Of a stretch of 64,000 nucleotides of DNA, positions 36,237 through 49,340 are shown piece after piece. The translations under genes were made by a program, and so were the position numbers. The notes under the pieces are model-generated. The model ran no database searches. It was not told the DNA's origin and saw only the letters and a program-made list of their open reading frames with translations. The stretch comes from Thalassobacillus pellis (GTDB taxonomy: Bacteria > Bacillota > Bacilli > Bacillales > Halobacillaceae), in the NCBI RefSeq assembly GCF_016908295.1, contig NZ_JAFBDO010000001.1:868001-932000 (forward strand). Reading direction: 5' to 3'. Numbering within the stretch: position 1 is the first letter of the stretch; the number at the start of each line of letters is the position of its first letter.

Positions 36237-37379
36237 ATGAAAATTGTATCAATAGAACCAACCCCAAGCCCCAATTCGATGAAAATCAACTTGGATGAAG
36301 AGCTTCCTCAAGCTCAAACCTATAATTATAAACAGGGCGATGACCTCGATGAAGCACCAGCTCATGTTAAAGACCTGCTTTGCATTGAAGGAGTCAAGAG
36401 TCTTTATCATGTGATGGATTTTATCGCTCTCGACCGTAATCCGCGTGCTTCTTGGGAGGATGTGCTTCCCGAAGTGAGGCAGGTGCTGGGCACCCAGGAA
36501 GCGTCAACGGAAGAAAAACCGGAGGAGCCGTCACCTTCCGAGGATCCATTCGGTGAGGTAAAAGTATTCATTCAAATGTTCCGAGGCATTCCGATGCAAA
36601 TCAAGCTGGACGATGGCCAGGAAGAAAAACGCGTCGGCCTGCCGGAAATGTTCATGAATGCAGCCATGGAAGCGTCGCCCGCCTCCCCAAACATGGTGAT
36701 GGAGCGTCAGTGGGTCGAACAGAACCCCCGTTATGGCTCGATGGAAGAAATCGGACAGGAAGTAGCAGAAGAAATTTCTGCCAGCTATGATGCTGGTCGT
36801 CTCCAGTCATTGGTGAAACAGGCATTCGAGGAGGAACCATCGGAGGAAAAATCAGACGGTCAGTCTTCCCATGAGGTTACTTTGTCGACGCTGGACGATC
36901 CTGACTGGAAAGTCCGTTATGCAGCGCTCGATCGGATGAATCCGACATTTAAAGACCTCCCGGTTTTGGAAAAAGCATTAGATGACGAAAAGGGTTCGAT
37001 CAGACGGCTTGCGACAGCCTACCTCGGTATGATTGAAGAACCAGAAGTACTCCCATACCTTTACAAAGCTCTGCACGATAAATCCGTTACAGTCAGACGG
37101 ACGGCAGGCGATTGTCTGTCCGATCTTGGTTTTGAAGAAGCAACGCCCGAAATGATCAAGTCTCTATCCGACCCAAACAAGCTTGTCCGGTGGAGAGCTG
37201 CTATGTTTTTATACGAAATCGGTGATGAATCTGCGATTCCCGCCCTTAAGGAAACCATTAACGACCCTGAATTCGAAGTCCGTATGCAAGCCAAAATGGC
37301 GCTGGAACGTATCCAAGGGGGCGAAGAAGCCAAAGGCTCTGTTTGGCACCAGATGACAGAAGCGAGGAAAAACAATTAA
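36237..37379 (+). CDS. CvfC-family protein with Nfu-N and HEAT repeats (YpgR-like)
   Basis: The 380-residue protein starts with an Nfu N-terminal scaffold-like domain (residues 1-85, EPTPSPNSMKI then GVKSLYHVMDFIALDRNP). An acidic linker follows, then a central domain (about 105-210) and a C-terminal block of four HEAT-like repeats (from about 220: DDPDWKVRYAALDRM, DDEKGSIRRLATAYLG, DKSVTVRRTAGDCLSDLG, DPNKLVRWRAAMFLYEIG, DPEFEVRMQAKMALERI). The family includes staphylococcal conserved virulence factor C; its molecular role is not settled. ATG 36237 follows GAGAGGGGG. BrxA lies 21 bases downstream, a pairing that suggests a link to thiol or iron-sulfur homeostasis. Confidence 0.82.
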   Translation: MKIVSIEPTPSPNSMKINLDEELPQAQTYNYKQGDDLDEAPAHVKDLLCIEGVKSLYHVMDFIALDRNPRASWEDVLPEVRQVLGTQEASTEEKPEEPSPSEDPFGEVKVFIQMFRGIPMQIKLDDGQEEKRVGLPEMFMNAAMEASPASPNMVMERQWVEQNPRYGSMEEIGQEVAEEISASYDAGRLQSLVKQAFEEEPSEEKSDGQSSHEVTLSTLDDPDWKVRYAALDRMNPTFKDLPVLEKALDDEKGSIRRLATAYLGMIEEPEVLPYLYKALHDKSVTVRRTAGDCLSDLGFEEATPEMIKSLSDPNKLVRWRAAMFLYEIGDESAIPALKETINDPEFEVRMQAKMALERIQGGEEAKGSVWHQMTEARKNN

Positions 37380-37400
37380 TACAATGAAGGAGGAAACACG

Positions 37401-37829
37401 ATGAACGCCTATGAAGAATATATGAAACAAATGAGCCAGCCAATGCGGGAGGAATTGACCCGCGCAGGTTTTGAAGAGTTGACAACCCCGGAGGAAGTAG
37501 ACGATTTCGTCAAAAGCACGAATGATTCAGCACTTGTGGTCGTCAATTCCGTTTGCGGCTGTGCAGCAGGGCTCGCCCGCCCTGCAGCAAGGGAGTCACT
37601 TGCATTTGAAAAACGTCCGGAAAAACTCGTAACTGTATTCGCTGGTCAGGATCGGGATGCCACTGCCCGTATGCGCGAATACTTTGAAGGAATCGAGCCT
37701 TCTTCCCCTTCCATGGCTCTTATGAAAGACGGAAAAGTTGTCCACTTTGTTCCGCGCGAAGACATTGAGGATCACGACGTAGAGGAAATCGTCAATAACC
37801 TTATCAAAGCCTATGAAAAATACTGCTGA
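37401..37829 (+). CDS. brxA: Bacilliredoxin BrxA (YphP)
   Basis: BrxA removes bacillithiol from bacillithiolated proteins after oxidative stress. The 142-residue protein has the active-site CGC motif (C52 and C54 in NSVCGCAAGLARPA) and the family run VTVFAGQDRDATARMREYF followed by EPSSPSMALMKDGKVVHFVPR. AAGGAGG precedes the ATG. It lies 21 bases after the CvfC-family gene, so they are probably co-transcribed. A terminator follows. It implies that the cell makes bacillithiol. Confidence 0.92.
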   Translation: MNAYEEYMKQMSQPMREELTRAGFEELTTPEEVDDFVKSTNDSALVVVNSVCGCAAGLARPAARESLAFEKRPEKLVTVFAGQDRDATARMREYFEGIEPSSPSMALMKDGKVVHFVPREDIEDHDVEEIVNNLIKAYEKYC

Positions 37830-37840
37830 TAAAAACAGGA

Positions 37841-37875
37841 AAGCTGCCGAGGTAATTCGGCAGCTTATATTTTTG
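37841..37875 (+). terminator. Terminator after brxA
   Basis: AAGCTGCCGA pairs with TCGGCAGCTT, followed by ATATTTTTG. Confidence 0.78.
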
Positions 37876-38016
37876 CCATGATTGCTGCCCAGCTTGTGGT
37901 CTGCTGACTTTTTTGTTATCCCTTCTTCCATAGCTGCAGCGCTGCCATGTTATAATTAGGATTAATTTCTTTCAGCAATTAAAATGTGCTTTTACCGAAC
38001 GATTTGGAGTGATGAG

Positions 38017-38942
38017 ATGTTTGAAGTAAAACCTTATCCGGAATTATCCTGGTCCATTTCCCGCCATAAAACATTGATGGAATGCCCGCGAAAATATGGC
38101 TACGTGATGCTGATTCCCTCTCAAAGCATACCTACCGTTTGAAAAAAATCACCAGTCTGGAAATCCTGTTTGGAAGTATCGTCCATGACACAGTTTACCA
38201 GGTGATCCAGCATATGTTGAATGGCGGGAGTATCCCGGCGGAAGATAAATTAGTAAATACGATTCGCAAGCAATTGAATCAGGGGTTTTTAGATTCAATC
38301 AAACGAGAACATTTGTGGTTCGATAAGCCGAAGCATTACACCATGCTGCATGAAATCTATTATTCACAGGATGACCAACTGCCAGATTATAAGGTTTCCA
38401 AAATTCAAGAGCGATTGCGCGCAGTCATGAGAAACTTTCTGAACAGCCGTACCTTCCAGGATATTCAGGACCAGCAGCGATTTTATTTTGTCGAATCGGA
38501 AAATTTCCGTTATATGAGCAGGCAAGGCGTCAAAATTTATATCGTGATGGACTTTGTCTATCGAGATCGTGAGACTGGCAAGTGGATCATAGTTGATTGG
38601 AAAACTGGTAAGGCTTCCGAAGAAGATCGTAACCAGTTAGCGCTATATGCGCTTTACTTAAAAGAAAAATTCGATATCGAATCTCTCGATGACATTGTTA
38701 TCCGTAATGAATACCTGCTTGATGGGAGTCATAAGGAGCATCAGTTATCACCTTCTGAACTTTCAAATGTAGAAACATTGTTCAATATGAGCCTGACTGA
38801 AATGTCTCATTATTTGGCGGATATCTACGAAAACAAACCCTTGGACATTGAAGAATTCCCCATGCAGCAGGACGACAGAAAATGCGCCCGCTGTAACTAC
38901 CAGGAATTATGTTTTGGAAGTACTCTCTCAAGATGTAAGTGA
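38017..38942 (+). pseudogene. PD-(D/E)XK nuclease, frameshifted near the N-terminus
   Basis: Two frames are needed for this RecB/Cas4-like nuclease. The first starts at ATG 38017 (GGAGTG upstream), encodes MFEVKPYPELSWSISRHKTLMECPRKYGY and stops at 38140-38142. The second covers 38082-38942 (286 residues) and resumes with WLRDADSLSKHTYRLKK. Homologues that I recall have about ten more residues between CPRKY and GWLRD, so a small deletion that broke the frame around 38095-38105 is likely. The nuclease core is intact in the second frame: IVMDFVYRD, then VDWKTGKASEEDRNQLALYALYL. The C-terminal cysteines (CARCNYQELC) normally bind a [4Fe-4S] cluster together with the cysteine of CPRKY, which is now in the other frame. 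An internal ATG at 38082 could allow re-initiation. A sequencing error is an alternative. Confidence 0.7.
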
Positions 38943-39150
38943 GTAATTCTGCTTACCTCACTGTAATACTCCTACTTTCTATTCATTTACTTCTTTACTT
39001 TTATGCGTTACAGTGTTGTAGAAAGGGTGACCTTCCTTTCCCCCACGCCTTCTGTTCAGCAGAAGGCTTTTTTTTATTTTTTTAACACCCCAGGAGAACC
39101 AGAATTTGTATACCCCGTGAGAACCAGAAAGCCACTAAAAATGCTAATAA
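38943..39150. other. Intergenic region before the aldehyde dehydrogenase promoter
   Basis: No gene is seen. The region holds the terminator at 39047-39076 and otherwise AT-rich spacer. Confidence 0.4.
39047..39076 (+). terminator. Terminator upstream of the aldehyde dehydrogenase unit
   Basis: GCCTTCTG and CAGAAGGC form an 8-bp hairpin with a short loop, followed by a run of nine T residues. Confidence 0.85.
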
Positions 39151-39231
39151 TTGACATTATTATGGCAGAGTGATAGACTCAAACCAAAATCTACGAATCT
39201 CTTTTTTTGTAGATTTTTGTAAGCGGTTTCA
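39151..39231 (+). promoter_or_regulatory. Aldehyde dehydrogenase promoter, leader hairpin and cre
   Basis: TTGACA (39151-39156) and TAGACT (39174-39179) are 17 bp apart. TTGTAAGCGGTTTCA (39217-39231) matches the CcpA consensus WTGNAANCGNWNNCW at every position and lies downstream of the start, where CcpA acts as a roadblock. Between them AAAATCTAC (39187-39195) can pair with GTAGATTTT (39209-39217), a possible leader stem. Confidence 0.75.
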
Positions 39232-39262
39232 ATCAAGAAAAATGTGAATGGAGGAATAGTAC

Positions 39263-40783
39263 ATGGTTTATGCATTTCCAAACACGGAAGGATCAATGGT
39301 TGAATTCAAGAAACGTTACGACAATTTCATTGACGGTAAATGGACACCTCCAGTCAAAGGACAATATTTTGATAATGTCACACCTGTTACCGGCCAGGCA
39401 TTCTGCCAGGTTGCAAGATCGACAGAGGAAGATGTCGAGGTTGCGATTGATGCAGCCCATAAAGCAAAAGAGTCATGGGGGAAAACTTCTGTTACGGAGC
39501 GCTCCCTTATATTGAACAGAATTGCAGACCGAATGGAAGAAAACCTGGAAAAATTAGCAATCGCAGAAACGTGGGAGAATGGGAAAGCAGTCAGGGAAAC
39601 ATTAAACGCCGACCTGCCGCTCGCTGTCGATCATTTCCGTTATTTTGCTTCTGTCATTCGATCTCAGGAAGGCACTATCGGTGAAATCGATCAGGATACT
39701 GTTGCCTATCATTTTCGTGAGCCTCTTGGGGTTGTAGGTCAGATTATCCCTTGGAACTTCCCGCTTCTCATGGCAACATGGAAGCTTGCACCGGCTCTTG
39801 CTGCAGGAAACGCCGTCGTACTTAAGCCGGCCGAACAAACACCTGTCTCTATCCTTTACTTCTTTGAAATGATCGAAGACCTTCTTCCGCCAGGTGTTGT
39901 TAATATCGTCAATGGCTTTGGCTTGGAAGCTGGGAAACCGCTCGCCTCCAATCCACGCATCAACAAAGTCGCATTCACTGGCGAAACCACTACCGGCAGG
40001 ATGATCATGCAATATGCTTCACAAAATATCATACCAGTGACCCTGGAGCTTGGCGGTAAATCACCGAACATATTCTTTGAAGATGTCATGCGTGAAGATG
40101 ATGACTTCCTCGATAAGTCGATTGAAGGACTTGTTATGTTTGCATTGAATCAAGGGGAAGTTTGCACCTGTCCGTCCCGCGCTTTGATTCATGAGTCGAT
40201 CTATGACAAATTTATGGAAAAAGCGATCGATCGTGTCAAACAAATTAAGACTGGCAACCCACTTGATCCAGAGGTTGCCATGGGAGCTCAAGCCTCTTCT
40301 GAACAGATGGAAAAGATTCTTTCCTATCTGGAAATCGGAAAATCCGAAGGTGCCGAGTGCCTGATCGGCGGTGACCGCAATTCCATGGAAGGCGACTTTT
40401 CGGAAGGGTATTACGTCCAGCCAACCATTTTTAAAGGTAATAATAAAATGAGGGTTTTCCAGGAAGAAATCTTCGGTCCAGTCCTTTCTGTCACTACTTT
40501 CAAAAATGAAGAAGAAGCGATGGAAATTGCCAATGACACGTTATACGGCCTTGGGGCTGGTGTCTGGACCAGGGATATGAACACAGCATATCGTTTCGGC
40601 CGCGGCATCGAAGCAGGAAGGGTCTGGACCAACTGCTACCACGCCTACCCTGCCCATGCGGCATTCGGCGGTTATAAAATGTCAGGTGTCGGACGTGAAA
40701 ACCACAAAATGATGCTCGATCATTACCAGCAGACCAAAAACTTGCTCGTCAGCTATAGCCCGAAAAAACTCGGCTTTTATTAA
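39263..40783 (+). CDS. NAD(P)-dependent aldehyde dehydrogenase (AldB/ExaC type)
   Basis: This 506-residue enzyme oxidises aldehydes to acids, most likely acetaldehyde. The catalytic cysteine is C301 in [11 protein letters not shown], the general base E262 lies in LELGGKSPN, and the cofactor loop is FTGETTTG (238-245). The C-terminal [19 protein letters not shown] and NLLVSYS are typical of the AldB/ExaC/AcoD group. GGAGGAATAGTAC precedes the ATG. The next gene is its usual DUF779 partner. A perfect cre in the leader implies catabolite repression. Confidence 0.9.
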   Translation: MVYAFPNTEGSMVEFKKRYDNFIDGKWTPPVKGQYFDNVTPVTGQAFCQVARSTEEDVEVAIDAAHKAKESWGKTSVTERSLILNRIADRMEENLEKLAIAETWENGKAVRETLNADLPLAVDHFRYFASVIRSQEGTIGEIDQDTVAYHFREPLGVVGQIIPWNFPLLMATWKLAPALAAGNAVVLKPAEQTPVSILYFFEMIEDLLPPGVVNIVNGFGLEAGKPLASNPRINKVAFTGETTTGRMIMQYASQNIIPVTLELGGKSPNIFFEDVMREDDDFLDKSIEGLVMFALNQGEVCTCPSRALIHESIYDKFMEKAIDRVKQIKTGNPLDPEVAMGAQASSEQMEKILSYLEIGKSEGAECLIGGDRNSMEGDFSEGYYVQPTIFKGNNKMRVFQEEIFGPVLSVTTFKNEEEAMEIANDTLYGLGAGVWTRDMNTAYRFGRGIEAGRVWTNCYHAYPAHAAFGGYKMSGVGRENHKMMLDHYQQTKNLLVSYSPKKLGFY

Positions 40784-40786
40784 AAA

Positions 40787-40878
40787 ATTTGGCTTGTCGC
40801 TAAGTTCTTATAGCGACAGGCCTTAGTTTTACTTATACTTTAACAAAGTTAAGCTTTCTTAAAGTGTTAAAAAAGGAG
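40787..40878 (+). repeat. Repeat D, copy 1 (TTGGCTTGTCGC hairpin element)
   Basis: About 90 bases starting TTGGCTTGTCGCTAAGTTCT and ending in CTTTCTTAAAGTG with AAAAAAGGAG are related to 49347-49430 in the hut leader. The copies share TTGGCTTGTCGC, CTTAT, GCCTTAGTTTT, CTTTCTTAA and AAAAGGAG in order. In this copy the last part supplies the ribosome binding site of the DUF779 gene. Confidence 0.6.
40791..40830 (+). terminator. Hairpin between aldehyde dehydrogenase and DUF779 gene
   Basis: GGCTTGTCGCTA pairs with TAGCGACAGGCC and is followed by TTAGTTTT. It could reduce read-through from the dehydrogenase into the DUF779 gene, or protect the upstream mRNA end. Confidence 0.65.
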
Positions 40879-40889
40879 CGTGACATACA

Positions 40890-41258
40890 ATGGTTGAACG
40901 CGTAACAGCAACAGACAAAGCGCTTGAGCTGATTGAACAATTGAAGGAAAAACACGGTCCACTAATGTTCCACCAATCCGGCGGCTGCTGTGATGGCAGT
41001 TCCCCCATGTGCTACCCGGAAGGAGACCTGATCGTCGGAAATCAGGATGTGCTGCTAGGCAGAATCGGAGACAGTCCATTTTACATCCATAAAAAACAGT
41101 ATGACTACTGGAAGCATACCCAGCTGATCATTGATGTTGTTGATGGTCGTGGAGGGATGTTTTCACTGGAGGGTGTAGAAGGAAAACGTTTTTTAAGCCG
41201 CTCCCGTCCGTTCACCGATGAGGAATATCAGGAATTGAAGACAGAAGGCGTTTTGTAA
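40890..41258 (+). CDS. DUF779 protein, aldehyde dehydrogenase partner
   Basis: This 122-residue soluble protein matches DUF779: ATDKALELIEQLKEKHGPLMFHQSGGCCDGSSPMCYPEGD, then DVLLGRIGDSPFYI, and QLIIDVVDGRGGMFSLEG before RFLSRSRPFT. The HQSGGCCDGSSPMC segment suggests a metal or thiol site, but no activity is established. The gene regularly accompanies AldB/ExaC-type aldehyde dehydrogenases, as here, separated by a hairpin. AAGGAG lies 12 bases before the ATG. Confidence 0.85.
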   Translation: MVERVTATDKALELIEQLKEKHGPLMFHQSGGCCDGSSPMCYPEGDLIVGNQDVLLGRIGDSPFYIHKKQYDYWKHTQLIIDVVDGRGGMFSLEGVEGKRFLSRSRPFTDEEYQELKTEGVL

Positions 41259-41261
41259 AGT

Positions 41262-41331
41262 ACAAGAAGAAACCTCCGCATTCGAGGTTTCTTCTCAAGC
41301 TGTCGAGAAAGTCTCGACAGCTTTTTTTATC
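41262..41331 (+). terminator. Tandem terminators after the DUF779 gene
   Basis: Two hairpins follow each other: AGAAGAAACCTC with GAGGTTTCTTCT, then AAGCTGTCGAGA with TCTCGACAGCTT and a T run. The second is a strong intrinsic terminator. Confidence 0.85.
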
Positions 41332-41652
41332 GGTTGCTTGGAAAAGAAAAAAGAGTGACTTTCTTATATACGTTAGGATAATATAAGATTTTTGCAAAAA
41401 CCTTGACGTAGTAAAAATTTTAAAGTTCCAAGTATAAGAGGTTCTCTCTTTTTAGATTGGCCACTGTTGATTCCACGATCAGCGAGAGGTGGTGACGTCT
41501 GCGGTAACAGAGCGATCCGAAATTCCACTTTGGTCAAGCCAAGAAGGATTGAGGCCGTGCCCGCGGCAAGCATCCGCCGGCAAGCGATTGGTGAAAGCCA
41601 ACAACAAGCTTTTAACGGCTTTGAAAAGAACCACATAATTTAAGGGGGGTCC
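41332..41652. other. Gene-free stretch with repeat A2
   Basis: No credible gene. The stretch holds repeat A2 and AT-rich flanks, and lies between convergent transcription units. Confidence 0.5.
41466..41602 (+). repeat. Dispersed palindromic repeat A, copy 2
   Basis: It starts with the same GTTGATTCCACGATSAGCG as copy A1 and ends near GCCAAC. Internally it keeps GTGGTGACGTCTGCGG and GTGCCCGCGGCAAGCATCCG. The central hairpin is partly deleted: CTTTGGTCAAG is followed directly by CCAAGAAGG. Confidence 0.72.
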
Positions 41653-42420
41653 TTAACGCACAGGTGCCTGGCAGCCATAAGAATAAGCAAGACACTTGAA
41701 ACCGAATTTTTCTAAGATTGGTCTGCTCATTGGGCTGGCATCCACCATCAGATATGGATGCTGTTTTTCATAAGCTTTCTTAGCTCTTTCCGCTAAAAGT
41801 GCGCTATAATACCCTTTTCCACGGTATGGTTCTAATGTAGAGCCACCCCATAAACTGGCAAAAGATGAATTCGTCTCTAAATACATCCATGCCGCGCTTA
41901 CTAACTTATCCCCATCATAGACACCATACAGATATAAGGATTCAGGGTCCTGTTGCTTGTCTCTTATAAGTCTGTTGCCTAAATCCTCATGGGACTCTTT
42001 CCAGACTTCCTCCTCTAATGCAATAATGTCTTCTATCCCGGCCTCACTTGTAATCTCCTCAACTACTGGAGAGCTGCCAGTTTGAAGCAAACCATTATTT
42101 CCTTCCAGTTTCAATACCATCAATGCTTCCGCCTCATCAATGGTAAATCCTTTTTCCTTCAAAATATCTACTAAATAAGGCGGAGTATCGTGGCTATAGA
42201 CTTTCCATTCAAACTCTTGGCCGATCCCCTTGAAATATTCCACCTCTTGTCTGACAATTTCCCTCACTTTATCCTCCGGCAGGCTGGAATAAATGATGTA
42301 GCCACCTTCATCATGATTAGAAACATGACGGACCACATAGTCTGTTTCTTCCCTTGTAAACCCCGGCACTTCCGCTACGATACGGAGTTCCTTTTCAAAT
42401 AAGGCTAGTAAATCATTCAT
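41653..42420 (-). CDS. GNAT-family N-acetyltransferase
   Basis: The 255-residue protein has an N-terminal region of about 115 residues without a motif I recognise and a C-terminal GNAT fold (about 118-250). The acetyl-CoA loop is LEPYRGKGYYSALLAERAKKAY, preceded by the beta strand SFASLWGGSTL and followed by PYLMVDASPMSRPILEKFGFK. The substrate cannot be predicted. AAAAGGT precedes the ATG. It lies 26 bases downstream of the DinB gene, so both are probably one transcript. Confidence 0.8.
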   Translation of the reverse strand: MNDLLALFEKELRIVAEVPGFTREETDYVVRHVSNHDEGGYIIYSSLPEDKVREIVRQEVEYFKGIGQEFEWKVYSHDTPPYLVDILKEKGFTIDEAEALMVLKLEGNNGLLQTGSSPVVEEITSEAGIEDIIALEEEVWKESHEDLGNRLIRDKQQDPESLYLYGVYDGDKLVSAAWMYLETNSSFASLWGGSTLEPYRGKGYYSALLAERAKKAYEKQHPYLMVDASPMSRPILEKFGFKCLAYSYGCQAPVR

Positions 42421-42446
42421 ACCTTTTCCCCACTTCTATTAAGAAA

Positions 42447-42980
42447 TTACTTTTCTCCCTTTTTTAGTATACCTAAATAAGCAGCCCATGGCCCGACATC
42501 TTCTCTGTATCTTTCTGCCATAACACGTGAAATTTGAGAAATATGGGTAAGGTCGTGGACCACCCACGCAGCTATCAGTTCCCTTACCTTTACTGTCCCA
42601 AAGGCAGGATGGATGCCTGTTAGCTCCAGGTCTGTTTCCGGGTTCACCAATTCTTTCAGCTTTGTAATGTTCTGCTCACGAAGACGTTGGAATTCTGCCA
42701 GTCTCTTTTCGAGAGATTCCTGTTTCATAACATTCAAATGGGAAAAGCGGTCAAAAGGAGGGAATGGTTTGTTTTCTCCCTCTTGGTTAATAATTTCCAG
42801 CCTCGGTATCCAGTTCACCTTTTCCCCTTCGATGAGATGGTCAATTACTTGAGAAGCATTCCACGTACCTTCGCCTTCGTTACTCTTCAGCCATCCGTCA
42901 GGCAATCCCGATAAAAGATTCCTGACCGATACCGGTGTCCTTTCCAGAATCTTTATTGCTTCCCTCATCTCAAAACGCAA
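42447..42980 (-). CDS. DinB-family protein
   Basis: This four-helix DinB-like protein carries three histidines of the metal site: [11 protein letters not shown] near 65, and [18 protein letters not shown] near 155. Such proteins include bacillithiol-dependent transferases, but most have no assigned substrate. I prefer the TTG start at 42980 (seven bases after AAAGGAAG), which gives an N-terminus close to homologues ([14 protein letters not shown]); an ATG at 42998 overlaps the ribosome binding site. It is upstream of the GNAT gene. Confidence 0.75.
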   Translation of the reverse strand: MRFEMREAIKILERTPVSVRNLLSGLPDGWLKSNEGEGTWNASQVIDHLIEGEKVNWIPRLEIINQEGENKPFPPFDRFSHLNVMKQESLEKRLAEFQRLREQNITKLKELVNPETDLELTGIHPAFGTVKVRELIAAWVVHDLTHISQISRVMAERYREDVGPWAAYLGILKKGEK

Positions 42981-43071
42981 TAAGCATCTTCCTTTCATAA
43001 ATAATTAAATGTTGCAAATGGAGGTAAAAAAACACTCTTTAGTATCACATATAATCATTCCTTAGCCCCTG

Positions 43072-43575
43072 CTAGATTTCCTTTTTCTTTAAGATTAATT
43101 GCTCATAGAATTTCAGAAAACCGATGAAAATCAAAACAGATCCAATGACATTATAAGCAACCCTAAAACCGTGAATGACAAGGAATTCCTGTGCGGTTTG
43201 TTTTAAAAATTCAATCGAATGAACAGTTGTTCCTTCAATGAACATGATTTCATTGCGCGGCCATTCAAAAAGGATGGAAGTTGCTCCTTCGAAAATAATC
43301 ATTACCATACTCCACAAAATCCAATACCTGGCCGGCTTAACTTTCCATGCAAGAATCAATGCGAGAATCCCGGTTAGTATACTGGCCATCCCCAGCGGCG
43401 GAAAATAAGTGTGCGGGCTGGCAACTTCCATAAAAGCCATTGCCGTTTTAAAAGACTGGGGAATATCGTGGAAAATGTTCGGATAGACCATGAAGGTATC
43501 GAGCAGGATGCTGCCGAGCATGATCCATTGTATCCAGAGATGGGATAATACCGATAAAAATGTAATTTTTTTCAT
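43072..43575 (-). CDS. Four-helix membrane protein (possibly DUF1772-like)
   Basis: The 167-residue protein has four hydrophobic segments (about 9-30, 55-76, 82-102 and 134-158), with a short outside loop PHTYFPPLG. The pattern of YPNIFHDIP followed by FFPPLG-like text recalls the DUF1772 membrane family, but I am not certain. GGGAGAGG precedes the ATG. It lies upstream of the DinB and GNAT genes on the same strand but with a 90-base gap. No function can be assigned. Confidence 0.55.
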   Translation of the reverse strand: MKKITFLSVLSHLWIQWIMLGSILLDTFMVYPNIFHDIPQSFKTAMAFMEVASPHTYFPPLGMASILTGILALILAWKVKPARYWILWSMVMIIFEGATSILFEWPRNEIMFIEGTTVHSIEFLKQTAQEFLVIHGFRVAYNVIGSVLIFIGFLKFYEQLILKKKEI

Positions 43576-43834
43576 AAAAACCTCTCCCTTTTTTCGAGTC
43601 TAGATGTATCATAAAAAACAAATCTATCCTTCCAATTAAGAGAAGCTTAAATAATTCTTAAGACTACACAAAAGTGGAAGCGCCTCGTTCACCCCCCGTC
43701 CAGCTTAAGACAAGCCTCGCCTTGACAATCTTTGTCACAGAGAGGAATGGCTTAAGACCTCGAGGGGGGGAGCTGGAGCTGGATGCAGCCTTTCAAAGAG
43801 TAACTCGCAGACACCAATCAGTAAATTCTGACCA
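43576..43834. other. Gene-free stretch with repeat C1
   Basis: No credible gene. It contains repeat C1 and little else; small open frames follow the repeat. Confidence 0.45.
43674..43790. repeat. Repeat C, copy 1
   Basis: An inverted structure brings CCCCCCGTCCAGCTTAAG (left) against GGCTTAAGACCTCGAGGGGG (right) around TCTTTGTCACAGAGAGGAATG. The central TCTTTRTCACAGAGAGGA is shared with 59733-59818. It is non-coding. Confidence 0.55.
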
Positions 43835-43866
43835 CAAAAAAACGAAGCTCCTATCGGGAACTTCGC
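43835..43866 (-). terminator. Terminator of the hut operon
   Basis: On the minus strand AGCGAAGTTCC and GGAGCTTCGTT pair, followed by TTTTTT. There is no hutM transporter gene before it. Confidence 0.78.
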
Positions 43867-43910
43867 TTATTTCTCTTAGGCTATTAAACTGTAGTTTGCT
43901 ATTTCTAATT

Positions 43911-47777
<3,867 letters not shown>

Positions 47778-47790
47778 CCTTGTTTCCTCC

Positions 47791-49311
47791 TTATTTCAAT
47801 ACTGTCCTATGAAGGGATGTATTCCATTCAAAACCACTTTCCTTAAGCCAAATGGCAAGCTTTTCAATATCCTCCGAAAAAATCCGATCTTCATCAATCG
47901 TTGGAACCACTTTCCGGCATGCCGCGTATAATTTACGTGTCATGGGAGACATATTATCCACGCCCCGATGTTCCACTGCCTGCATGGCACAGATCAACTC
48001 GACCGCCAGCACCCGTCTCAGGTTGGAAATGATTTGATAAGCATGACGGGCAGCAATCGTTCCCATGCTCACATGATCTTCCTGGTTCCCAGATGATGGG
48101 ATGGAATCCACACTGGCCGGATGGGCAAGTGTTTTATTTTCAGAAACCAGGGAGGCTGCTGCATATTGCATGATCATTGCTCCTGACTGTAATCCTGGCG
48201 ATGGACTTAAGAATGGCGGTAAATCACTTAGCTGTGGATTAACAAGCCGCTCAATCCGACGTTCCGAAATATTGGCCAGCTCTGCAACAGCGATTTTCAT
48301 GAAATCCATCGCAAGAGCAATCGGCTGACCATGAAAGTTCCCTCCAGAGACGACCATCTCTCCATTTTCAAAAATGAGCGGGTTGTCTGTCGCTGCATTT
48401 GCTTCTATATTCACTTTGTCGTGAACATAATTGAGACTTTGCCAGGAAGCGCCATGGACCTGAGGAATGCATCGCAAGGAATAGGCGTCCTGTACACGTT
48501 CTTCCCCTTGCTTTGTAACCAGATTACTCCCTGCAAGAAGTGTCCTGATCCGTTCCGCGACAGTAATCTGCTCCTGGTAACCACGAGCTTCATGGATTGC
48601 CGGGTGGAAGGCATCTATTATCCCTCGCAGCCCCTCCATCGTCATCGCCGCAATCCACTCGCTTTGAATAGCGAGCTGTTCCGCTTCCAGAATATTGACA
48701 GCTCCCATGGCGGTCATTGCCTGTGTACCGTTGATTAATGCCAGACCTTCTTTGGCCTTCAACTGGATTGGCTCAAAGCCTGCTATCTCCAGCGCCTTTT
48801 TAGACGGCATCACTTTACCCTGGTAATGGACTTTTCCTTCTCCAATTAACACCAGGGCAAGGTGGGACAGCGGGGCCAGGTCTCCTGAGGCTCCAAGCGA
48901 TCCCTGACTTGGTATAACCGGATGAATTTCCATATTGATCATCTGGCAGAGCCTTCTTACTACCACTTCACGCACACCGGAAAATCCCTTTAACAGAGCA
49001 TTCAGCCTCAGCAAAACCATCGCACGTGATACCTGTTCTGGAAAAGGATTTCCAATCCCACAAGCATGCGACCTGATCAAATGAAGCTGGAGATCATGGA
49101 CATCCTGCTCATCAATGGTCACATCACTAAACTTCCCGAAACCAGTTGTAATACCGTATACCGTTTTATGTTCTGCCACAATTTTTTCGACAGCCTTCCT
49201 GCTTGCTCTCACCGCATTTAGACTTGCTTCCGAAAGGCTTACCTTTTCCCCATCGTGACAGACACGTTTAATTTCATTAAGGGATAAGGATTTGCCATCC
49301 AATTCCACCAT
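47791..49311 (-). CDS. hutH: Histidine ammonia-lyase
   Basis: HutH removes ammonia from histidine to form urocanate. The electrophilic MIO group is made autocatalytically from A141-S142-G143 in [14 protein letters not shown]. Other conserved parts are [12 protein letters not shown], the [13 protein letters not shown] loop and [12 protein letters not shown]. The 506-residue length is normal, and GAGGAGG precedes the ATG. It is separated from hutP by a 180-base leader with two hairpins, where HutP-dependent antitermination is expected. Confidence 0.96.
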   Translation of the reverse strand: MVELDGKSLSLNEIKRVCHDGEKVSLSEASLNAVRASRKAVEKIVAEHKTVYGITTGFGKFSDVTIDEQDVHDLQLHLIRSHACGIGNPFPEQVSRAMVLLRLNALLKGFSGVREVVVRRLCQMINMEIHPVIPSQGSLGASGDLAPLSHLALVLIGEGKVHYQGKVMPSKKALEIAGFEPIQLKAKEGLALINGTQAMTAMGAVNILEAEQLAIQSEWIAAMTMEGLRGIIDAFHPAIHEARGYQEQITVAERIRTLLAGSNLVTKQGEERVQDAYSLRCIPQVHGASWQSLNYVHDKVNIEANAATDNPLIFENGEMVVSGGNFHGQPIALAMDFMKIAVAELANISERRIERLVNPQLSDLPPFLSPSPGLQSGAMIMQYAAASLVSENKTLAHPASVDSIPSSGNQEDHVSMGTIAARHAYQIISNLRRVLAVELICAMQAVEHRGVDNMSPMTRKLYAACRKVVPTIDEDRIFSEDIEKLAIWLKESGFEWNTSLHRTVLK

Positions 49312-49340
49312 AAAGTCTCCTCCTCGCTGCTTTCGGATTA

